Source: Mytilus galloprovincialis (taxonomy: Eukaryota > Mollusca > Bivalvia > Mytilida > Mytilidae). Taken from it: DNA of 64,000 nucleotides. The number at the start of each line of letters is the position of its first letter. Positions within the stretch are counted from its first letter, which is position 1. Below, one piece after another: positions 48,708-60,700 of this stretch. The stretch is taken from the NCBI RefSeq assembly GCF_965363235.1, contig NC_134849.1, positions 63,445,122 through 63,509,121 of the forward strand, in the 5' to 3' direction. The position numbers were made by a program, and so were the translations under genes. The notes beneath the pieces are model-generated. The model worked only from the letters and a program-made list of their open reading frames with translations, searched no databases and was not told where the DNA came from.

Positions 48708-51700
48708 AATTGAGTTTTTCACATGTCAATCAGACATGTCCAGGATTCATTTTACCTTGAACTGATGTGCATGGTTCATCGAACAATATTTTACATATGA
48801 AACAAACTCATTTGTACTCTTGAATTTAAGGACATTGTTCACATTGCCAACAAATTATGCAAAATAAATCATGTGAAAATACGTTTTTATTATTTTTTTT
48901 TATTTCTTTTTTATTCTAGGTTTCAGTTTTGAATTTTATGCATTTTTAATGGATATTTATTTTAATGTATATAATTTTTTAACTTCTTTAAATTTCCGGC
49001 AGAGTAAAATAACAAATACTACCTAACTCAATGAGATATTAAAAACGCGAGGTTCTTAATGAAATGGCAAAATAAAATGCTCAAACACATGCAAAAAATG
49101 GAAAACCACTGTCCTACTTCTGATTTGGATCAGGCATTTCCTTACCTAGAAAATGCCTGGAATTGACCTGATTTTATAGCTAGGTAAACCTCTCACTTGT
49201 ATGACAGTCGAATAACAATTGGAAAATCGTTCTGAAATTTTGAAGGAAAAAAAAGGTGGTGCTGATTTTGGGCGTGATCATTTTACATTAGTGTAAATTT
49301 TGTGTTGCCAGATAATTCTAGCTGGTCCTGAGCTCATGATTTCTATGAACACATGGATAGTAAAACCAGTAGTCAACTTCACTTATAGTGATCTGATGCT
49401 TCAATTCTTTTTAAACTGAATATATCTTATATACTTGAATGGCAACGTTTTACTATAAAACAAATTTAAGTAACTTTTTTTTAAATAGAACATCATTTTT
49501 TCTTATAAAAAACACGTCATAATAATGTACTGCTCTTGAATTAGTGTCTACCCGTTAATTCGACGATATTGTTCCGTATGTAGTCAACGTCAACACTTCT
49601 CGATACAACTTCGGCGCCGATTTAGCGCAATTGCGGCACCCCGTAACGAAGAACGTGCACCGGAAGGTAAATAGTTAATTGGAAACTACAAATCATTTTA
49701 GCTCCAATAGCTCTGTTTTGACTGTTTATCAATGTCAAGATGCTCTAATAGCTCTGTGTTGCTTGTTTATCAGAGTCAAGATCTTGTAAACTTCGGAAAC
49801 AACCTCAAAAGTTAATAAGCTTGTGATTGACCATCATTGACGAAATATTACATGCCGATAACACGTTATGAATTCGAAACTGAAGTTAATTTGAACTGTT
49901 TAATCAGCCATCTTAGAAATACACGATTTAGATATATTCACCAATTGTCGACCGATATTCATATATGTTAAAAGTTCACTAACAAGATGGAGAGTTGTAT
50001 CATTGGCAATCCTACCACATCTTCTTTTTTTATATTTACAATCTCTGCAACAAAAAAAAGACGAAATTCTTCTTGCTATGATTTCCATATAGACATCATA
50101 GATATTAAGTTAAAAAAATTGAGACCTCTCCTAGTGACACATGTACAACGGAATGTGCAAATACATGTACAATCAGGATTGAGAATGTAAAGTTTTACTT
50201 ACGGAAACAATGAAAACTTCATTAGTTCTGATGATGGGATCGTGATTTCAACTCGTGATTCAAATCTCGTATTATTATTTGATTAAATGATAAAGTAATT
50301 ATTCATGGCACATCCAAGTATTGTCCGAATTCTGTTATCAATTGTATTTTATCCATGGATGCAGAAAATATGTTTCTTTATATTTTGCTGGGATACCGTC
50401 AAAACATGAGATCACGCACACTTATTTCTGGAGCCATTTATCCAGCTTTGCATTGATAGATATCAAGTATTCAACCCTTTATCTACGTATATTGATTTTA
50501 AAAAGTCTCTCCATAATGTTGGTAGTGAAATGTATCTTTTAGATATCATAACATATATATCATTTGATAAAAAAAGAAAGGCAAAAGATTTTGTAAAAAT
50601 ATGATTTCTATTTTATTGTACGTCATCTGATATATGGTTATAAGATAAATTCAGTTTGAAAAATCTAGATAGAGAAAAACAATTAGAAACAAGGGCCGTC
50701 TTTTCCTTTATAGATCTCTTGATAATTTTTGTTTGTAGTCTATCATGTCAAAAAAGGCTGATGATGATAAACCAGAAGATAAACAGGAAACCTATATACA
50801 GATGCAATCGACATTTACAGGTAGTGGTTTCACTCACTAGTATTTTATCCTTTCTTTAATGTTTGTGTTTTTAATGGCTACACAATTCGCTGTTTCAGAA
50901 TCTAATGCATTCTGGTTAATATTTCGAAAAGCGTACACTAAAACGTTCTGTTGGTTTATAACGTGATAAACAATAGAAATTCAACCAGTGACGTAACGTT
51001 ATTTTTATTTTGGTGTACGACCTATGAGATTACCAATAATCCTTTAGATTATGAAAAGGCGAATTAGATACGGTTCTATAAATATGAATTTAAAATAAAG
51101 AGAAATAATCAAATGCTTATATATCACTGAGTTATGAACTGCGCCTTCATGAAAATATTACTTTATCGATTTAGCTTTGTTCTTTATGAAATTATTTCAA
51201 TATCTATAAATTATATATTCTTTGTAGATGACGTAGTTCCGATTGAAATCAAACTGATGTCTGACAAAAAATCTGTCCCCTTGTACCTAAATTTACTTGA
51301 GTCAGGTTTTGAGGAAAAAAGGGATATTCGATTAGTCATTGTGGGAAAAAAAGGTTCTGGGAAAACATCTTTAGTGAAGAGATTGTTTGGAGTCGACAAG
51401 AGCGAAATACCAGAGGTGACCAGTACTAATGGAATTGAAATCCATAGAATCAGATGTGACGCAAACACTGATGCAGGCATTTGGAATATATTGGATGGTA
51501 AGATATTTAAACTTTTAACATTTATTATTCTCTATAACAGAAAAGTTCTAGATATTTATGAATGGAATAATGTTCCATTTTGTTGTTAATATTTGAGTTA
51601 TTTAAAGTGAGTTTGGGTAAATTTTAGCAGTATCTTTAGAGAATTTTTGATTACAAAACGAAACATATCATCAAAATATTTGCAAGACTTAGTATATATG

Positions 51701-54700
51701 TTGTTGAATGTATCAGTTAAATGGAATTCAGACGGGTTTGTTTCTTAATTTAGCGATGATCAGCTTTTGCTAAAAATCCCGAAACAACTCTGCTATATTA
51801 GTGAGAGAATTAGTGCCCGTATGAAAACCTGCAATCTGTTTATTCTCCTCAATTATGAAACATACAAAATCGTTATCGAGGAGAAAAATTACGGCCTGAT
51901 TCATTTTCAACTGGTATGTCTAATATACTAACCTTTCTCTTAAGAAAAGAAAGCTTTATATTAATTGAAACAAATAGTATGCATTTAAAATTTATTGAAC
52001 GATCATTCAATTAGAATGGACTTTCTTTTGTTTCATAAGATTGTGTGTAAGTGTATAAAGCTTTTTTTTCAAAACTGTCTAACAAATCAAAAGGACCATC
52101 TAAAGAACGTTATTTATAACATAAAAATATTCAAACACAAAACTTTGCTCCAGAAATGTTAAATTCCGCTTTCCTCATATTTTCTAGTACAGAAATAATG
52201 ATTGAAATTATTTAGACATGTTAACATAATTCAATTTGTGGGCCGGTGAGGGAGGGCATTTGCTATAAAAAGTTAAATCACAAACATACTGAACTCAGAG
52301 GAAAATCAAATCGAAAAGTCCCTAATCACATGGCAAAATCAAATGACAAAACACATAAAAAACGATGGACAAGAATTGTCATATTCCTGACTTGCTACAG
52401 GCATTTTCAAATGTAGAAAATGGTGGTATAAAAGGATTTCAATAACATCCCATTTACTTTTCTTTCAGAACACCAAAATGTAAAAATGAAGATGTGGTAT
52501 GCTTGCCCTTGAGAAAGAACCGTCACCAAATTATACCCTTCCAAACAAAGCTAATCTTATTTTTGTGATATCCTCTTATTTCAGCACTTTTATGTTAACC
52601 AATACGTTAAACTTACGAAAACATCAAGGTATGAGGTTTATGAAATGTGATGATCACTACCAATATTAATCAACTTCATTATTCAATATCAACGTTTAGG
52701 ATGTTCTACTATGTTAAAGAATAGACTGATCAATAAAGATTTTTTTCCGCTTATTATTCTTTCTTTTTATAAATGTAACTAATAACAAAAGTAACATTTT
52801 GTTTTAAGTATAAAAAAAAACTTACATACATTACAACTAATTCAAGCACCAAATATTACCAATGAATTTTCAACTTATCGGGCTGAACCTTTTTACCCCG
52901 TTATATGTGTACAAAAAGTAGCAATATAAATATTTAATCAATGAAATTAATGTGTTCAAACACGCTTTTGTCAAAAGGTATAGATGAAGTTATTGTTGTA
53001 CTCGAAATACCAGTTAAAATATTGATACTGCTACTCCTAACGTTTTCTGCAGTTTCATGTAGGTCGTCAATTTGTAATAAAATGCACATGTAATTTTGCC
53101 GCCATACGTATACAAGTGCCCAATATTTTATCACATTTAAAGTTAGATCGGTTAACTTCAGATGTATTCAAATTAAACTGATATATATTCAAAATTAATA
53201 CAATGTGTTCACATTGGACATACATTGATGAGAAATGAACGTTCGACATGTTTATATTTTTTGTTCGAAACAAATACTCAAAAACAACGAAATTTAATCC
53301 CTCATAGAACTATACCATATACATTTTAGCAAGTTAATAAATGAAATATATGACCTTTGTCCTAAAATTAAATATCAAAAATAATATACCAGCATAAAAC
53401 AATTGAAAACAATTGAATACATGTCATTTAACTAATTATAACTACCATCGTACAATGTCTAATCTTCTCCTGATATATGATGAAAAAGCATCACCCAAAG
53501 ACGTCATTTTACCAAATTTGAAAACAAAATCATTAGTTTTAATGGAATCAGTACAAGTTATCTTCGCCAAATTAAAGTTAACAAATGTTCAATCTACCAA
53601 AATTTTAGTCTTGAATATCTGTTATAAGTAGTGTATTTTTCCTCATATAGTTCATTATACTTGTGGAAAGAACGTTTTCACAATGAAAAACATAAACGTA
53701 CCGAGATTTTTCATCAACAGACGTCATCAATTTATCCCTGTCTAACAACGAGGTACTTCTCTTTGCGTATCAAGATTCAGTAGGAAATATGTTATCCCTA
53801 AATGTAAAATATTTTCATCGTGAGCAAAGTCTGGGTTTTGTGGTTCAACTGCTATAGATGAAATTAAATTGCGGAGGTTGCTACTCACCATTATATTGTT
53901 GTGATATAAAGAATCATAAAGATGTTCCAAATGGACATCACTGATCAAAAGAATGCATAAGACATTAGCTATAGGTAACTTACATTTGTACTATATGTCT
54001 AAAGTAAAGTATTATGAATAAAAAGTAAAATAACAAAAATACTGAACTTAGAGGAAAATCAATTCGGAAAGTCCATAATCACACGGAAAAATCAAATAAC
54101 AAAACGCATCAAAAACGAATGGACAAGAACTGTCATATTCCTCACTTGGTACAGGCATTTTCAAATGTAGAAAATGGTGGATTAAACCTGGTCTTATAGC
54201 GCTAACCCTCTCACTTTGATGACAGTCTCGTCTATTTCCGTTATATTTACATTGATGCGTTAACTAAACAGACACAATAAATAAAATAGTCAGAATATGG
54301 GTACATCAGTCATCATCGTATAACAATTTTAAAAGGAACAATTTAACAGTAATAAATTTCAGTAGTAAATTTAAAAATTTAACGAGGCTCACAGAAAATC
54401 AATTAAACGGTAATAATTGTTGAATTTATCAAAAAACCTACCAACTGAGACCCCAATGGGTAATAAAAGTCGGTAAACACCCTCCTGTATCATATAGATA
54501 GAATGCATATACAGATAATTAGATGTGGTATGATTGTCAATGAGACGACTTTCCACCAAGATCCAATTCAAGTGACTATAATCAATTAAAGCCAATCATA
54601 CGGCCCTTTTTGCCGTTATAATCGTTATATTACAATTGTTGAATTCATTTTACTATAAACAAAATTGAATTACGTCGAAGGACAGTTAAAAATATAGCTG

Positions 54701-57700
54701 TAATTTTAAAATTTGTATTTCATGAACACTAACATTAAATGAATTTGGAAAACAATGATTGTGGGTTTTTTTTTTATTACATTGTTAAACTTTTCTGCTA
54801 ATATTAAGTCAAAGAAAAAATGTACTTTTTTGCAGACGTGTAATCTTTGCTTCACATCAGAAAATCCACTGCAGTATCTTTATAAGGAATATTAATACAT
54901 TTTTTTTATTTCGATATAATTACATTAGATGTATGTTTCATTATAATACGTCATTCTGATTGGCTACACTGCAGTCTCGCGTTATTCCTTAATCAACTTC
55001 ATAAATAAAATAAAAATAAAGTTTGTCATTCATGATGACAAGAGGTCCCACAATAAAGTACACAGGTAAATTAAATAAAAACTTGATAAAAAGCGTTGAC
55101 CGTGCCAACCGTTTTGGAAAAATGTACTTCGGACTAGCTTTTAACAACCCAATGAAGTTACAAAAAGAAGCATTCAATTCTTACGTGAATTATAATCTAA
55201 TTGATATTTACAATTTATCGTCGATTTAATCAAAATTAAACAAATAACTATAAATTTTGTATTTTTATTATTTTATGACAGGTAACATTAAAGAAACTGA
55301 CCTTAATGAAAGACTTATACAATCGTTTGATAAAACATTAAAGAGCCAAGGTGAAGAGGGCGTTGACAGAGCAGTAAAAGAAGGAGGACCATGGGCACCT
55401 CCTGTAGCAACTAAACCTTTGGTTACATCTCGTATAGTATATGGGGATGCTGATTTTGGTGATGATGATTTTAGTGATGATGATGCTAATGAGGATGAGG
55501 AACCATTTCTCGTATCGTATGATCTACAGCCAAATCTATTATTAGAACAAACATATAGAGATATTCAGACCATGCTTAAATCTAAAGTACATTCATATAA
55601 CAAAAACGACTTTGCCACATTGTTGCTGTGGGATTTTGCCGGAGATGAAGAGTTTTACCATACACATCAGACCTTTTTGTCTCCTTATTCAATTTATCTG
55701 GTTGTTGCAAAACTTAATGAAGCTCAAGACAAAGAAGCACAAGGTACGTGTAGTTACACGATCAAGCCGTCATTTTCACTTGACCGAGAATTGTTCAGAA
55801 TACCATGCATGAAACTGGCAAAAGATGTTTTTAAATGACTTATTACACCTTGAAGTTTATAAATATTGCTGACGAAAACGAATATTTAAGATCTACTATC
55901 ACACATCTCAGATAAGAGATAAATTTGTGTGTTAAAAAGAAAAAAATAACTCCATTAGTTGAATTGGAGTAGGTAAGAAAAAAACAGTATTTATAATTAT
56001 TCATGAGATAACTTTTTTATGAATGATACATGCAAATGTTAATTCCTGTCAAGTTAGATACCAGATTTTAGTTTCGTACTGTACTGATTTGTACATACAT
56101 CACGACGGGTGCCACAAGTGGATCAGGATTTGCTTACCCTCTCTAAGCAACAATGAGTATCCTAAGTTTTTCGTGGGGTTTGTGTTTCTCGAGTCTACGA
56201 TTTTCTATGTTGTGTTTTGTAAACTATTGTTTGTCCATTGGTCTTTTTTCTATTATTGCCATGGCATTATCTGTTTATTTTCGACAGATGAGTTTAAGTA
56301 TCTCAGGTATCTTCTGTCCATCTTTTACATAAAATAATAGTGAAAAGCAATCAACTATGTATTTGAACAGTCCTATGGAAACATATCATCGGTATCTATG
56401 AAAAATTATCTTGTCATTTTATGCGTTGTTGACTGCTGTTTAGCTGTAATTATTTCATCTTTTTTTAACCACTGAATCAAAAATCTTCATTGCATTTTTA
56501 GAAAAAAAAATGGTTTATTTCTTTATAGATTTATTCAAACTATGGATGGATTCAATACATTGCTACAGTAGACTGGAAGACGACAAATACAGTTCTGATG
56601 ACAGCAAGACAACACCAGACGATCTTGATCCACCAGTAGTTATTGTTGGCACTTGGAAAGATGCTGTGACCTCAGAGTCTGGAAAGGTATAGAATTTGTA
56701 TAAAGCACTTCTTATCTCGATGTTAACCCATTTGTTTTTGGTATTTTGCAAAAAAAAAATCATATCATATTTGTCTACTGCATGTTAACGGAAGCAAATA
56801 ACATAAGTCATCATATTATAAATAAATTTTCAAGGCAAAGTAGAATTTACCCTAACAGATTTTCAAACCATTCAAAATAATTATTATAACATGAAGTCTT
56901 AATGATTTTCAATGGTTTAAACGTATTTGTCCAGCGAACAAAAAAAAATAAGCAGAAAAAGAAATATTTATTTTTTCTAGATTAAAACTTCATGCAAAGA
57001 AAACATCTTAAAGTATACTAAAAATATGACTGAAGATGAACTTCGGCATGTAAGGCATGACGTGTTCATTTCCAATACAACTGATGATGACAGTGTGTTT
57101 CAGCCAATACGACAATACATCTTAAGTTTAGCCCGACAAATGAGAACATGGAATACAAAGTATCCTTTAAAATTTATTCAGCTAGAAAAATGTCTTCAAC
57201 AGAGAAAGAAGGAGTTACCAATTATAACCTTTCAGGAACTAAAACAAATCTCTACAAAAACAACAAAGCCGTTGAATAACGAGGAACTAATTTTGTTCTT
57301 GAAATTCCATCACGAAATCAGAGCTTTAGTTTTCTTTGAAGATCTTCCAGATTATATTATTTTAGATACACAATGGTTATCTGATGCGTTTAAAAGTATT
57401 GTGACTGCAAAGGGTTTTCAAAGTGTCAGCATAAAGAATCAAAAAAGATGGTACGACTTTCACTCTAAAGGAAAATTGCATAGGCTGGTTTTGGAAGATC
57501 TATTAGACGAAAAAGAAAACATTTTGTTAAAAAACAACATGGACCATATCCTAAATGTAATGGAGAAATTTGATATCATTATACGTCCAACCAAATCAGA
57601 CTGGCATTCTGCTGTTGAAAATGCTTGTTATTATGTGCCGTGCATGATTAAAGCAAAACCCAAATGTGACATTTATGAACTGTTCAATGTGACAGATTAT

Positions 57701-60700
57701 AACTGTAAAAAGTCCACTTGGTTCTGTTTTGAGTTTAGATTTTTACCACCAAATCTAATGAATCACTTAATTGCTTCACTGTGTCGAAAATACGAACTTG
57801 CGGAAGTAGGTGTCACAAAACAAGTAATAGGACAAAACACAGAACAAGCCGAAAGGGTAATTGCCCTTTTTAAAGGGGTTGCTGTCTTCGAATTACAGGA
57901 GACAACAAAATTAAGTAAATTACTAGTAACAACACGTCCAAATTCGATTCAGATTCAGATTTGGGAATTTGCGGAAAGTGCTAGTATCAAGAGAGGTATG
58001 TACAAACCCATTGTGGACTTTGTAACCGATGAAATAAACAAAATTATAAGAACTAGATTTAAGATGACAAATGTCAGCTTTGAGAAAAGGTGGGAATGTG
58101 GCCTTACAAAACCAGACTCGGTAGAAGGATCAAATAAGTTTGGTAAAAAGAAGATAACAGAATATTACTGTGTACCATGTACATCAACCCACAAGTGCAA
58201 TGGTGAATGGTTAGATACAGAAAGTGAAGAACCATTTGTAAGTGAATAATTAAAATGTGAGACTTTTTCTTTTGGATATAAACAATGACACAAGTGCGTG
58301 TTTTTTTCAGAAGCAACAGTGGCATGGAGAGATAATGTAGAAAGTACTAAAAAGTAAAATCACAAAAATACTGAACTCCGAGGAAAATTCAAAATGGAAA
58401 GTCCCTAATCGAAGGCCAAAATCAAATGATAAAACACATCAAACGAATAGATAGCAACTGTCATGTTTCTAACTTGGTACAGGCATTTTCAAATGTATAA
58501 AATATAATTTTATACATTTGAAAGAATTTCTAACTTATGAGTCATAGGATAACTACATTTGATATAGAGGTTCTTCCAATGTCTACATGACCGTCAGACA
58601 ATGTTAACCTGAACTTGGCCTCATTTTATTAATACAGATTTTTCGTTGTCAAATTTGTATCCTTGATATTATAAACAATATGTGATCTATATTTATTGTC
58701 TCGATTGGTGCTAAATATTAACTGACAGTGTGCAAACGAAAATTGACTGTCACTTAAAATTTCCAAGAGCATGTTCTTAGAAGAATACCAACGAGTTCTC
58801 ATGGCTCGCTTGGTCTGAACCTGTTTAAACATAAAACATTTGACGAAAATTCCCATAAAAAAGTCATCCATCTGTATTTTGAAATGTATTTATACTGCAA
58901 ATATACAACTCATTACAATAATGACATTTTACAGGATGTCTATCAGAAGAAACCCGGACAGAAGGGACTAGTCCTGATTGTTAACTTCTTGTTTAGTGGC
59001 AAACCAAATGAGAGACAAGGTAATATATATCTGGTGCAGATAAATTGGTACGGTCATGACTGTTGATAATGTAATATAATGAGTATTCACTGGGAGAATG
59101 TTAATAAGGTCAGAGATATGTTCCAATAAGCAATACTGTAAACCAACCTTTTTACGCGAGCGATTTATTTTTGCGACTTTCGCGAGTAGGAAATTAACGC
59201 AAATATGAATCGTCGCGAATATGTAAAACATGGCTTATTCGTTGTTCAACTACATAAACAAATTTGAAAATCGCAAAATTAAACGGTCGTGAAAAGAGCT
59301 AGTAAAGGCGAAACGCGAAATAAAGTATCCGCGAAAATAAGTTGGTTTACAGTAAGTAAAATTCACATAGTGAAACAAAAACATGAGTATGATAAGATAC
59401 ATTCATAATAATTCAGCTGATCTGTAATATTCTAGCTTCGCGGCTTACATATCATATCTACTATGTTATGAAACAAGATAAAAACTGTCAAGAAAATGTA
59501 ACACTCGGCCACCGAAAGCTTGATTTTTTTTTTTAAATTTAGCGCGCCGAGCATTATGCAAGGTGATTTAGTGCCACGATATCTCAGTAGAATGAATACC
59601 AATCCCGTCTAGAGAAGAACAAACATTTGCATCCGTAAATTTACTGATCTAACATTGTTGGGATGTTATTCAGACGAATTATATATATTAAACTGAGTTG
59701 TGAAATGTTGTGGTTAAATTGAAAAATAATAAGATTGTTATTTGGTCTTTGCTATCATATTCAGTGGGTTCGGAAATACTATGTTTGAGATCTTGTCGTT
59801 GTCAAGTAAAACCGTAACCTTTCATGAAAATGATAAATTTCAAAAAAAATATTGAAGTGTTTTGCTGAAAGCTTGTATAATTTGATTTTTTTTATGAATG
59901 ACGTTTGTGAACCTGATTAATTTTACTGGTTTCTTTTATCCGACAATATGGTGTTTTCCAGAACATTTGATGGGCCAGCATTTTTGCTGTCTCTGATGCA
60001 TACCTCACACTATAAAATAAAAAAAACAAAAGCCATTGAACATTATCTAAATGCAGGATAATGATCAAGTCGATTGATAACTTGCATGTTGGAATCCATG
60101 TACACATACGCTGCACCTATTTGGTTTATAGTTCAAAACATTCATTTATTGATCATGGGATTTGCTGACCTTATTTTTGGACCAAACAAAACTTTGATAA
60201 ATAAATATTTCCCGTTTATTTGTGATGTGAAAAAAAAATGTTCATCAAATCAAGCTGAAATAATTCATGATCAATATGGAAGTTGGATTATTAAATTACA
60301 TCTGAACTCTGCACTGTCTCAATGTGTAGTATTTTATCACCCCAAAAGTAAACCGCAATGATAAGACATAAAATAAACATACCCATGTCACATTTTCCTT
60401 TGCTTTGCCTTTTATTGTATATCATTCTTTGTAATGAGAGCTTGTATTTAGGATTTGATATAATTTGCTATGATGACTTATATGTTTTAAGCTGTCTAAA
60501 AGAAATTAATCAGGGTATATCATTTCAGGCAGAGCTGGCTTTAACAGTTTGTCTGTACTGTTTAACTCGTGTTGTCTTGAGGGGCCGATCGTTCATGTTC
60601 CAAGCTTCAAAAATTTGGTATTGAGTGTATTTCTAAAGATGTTCTAGGAATGTGTCTGGCAGTGGAACATTATTTCCCCTTTTTTCTTGATATGTGTTTA

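Noticed and set aside
55023-55229. 68-codon frame just before Roc exon 2
   Set aside because: No acceptor, different frame context, and the exon at 55282 has its own acceptor in the right phase.
55744-55838. Continuation of the Roc exon 2 frame to a stop
   Set aside because: GTACGTG at 55744 is a good donor and exon 56529 continues the Roc fold in phase.
60074-60624. Frames of 88-95 codons in the caspase intron
   Set aside because: No domain, no splice support, AT-rich codon use; they lie between two caspase exons whose phases match.
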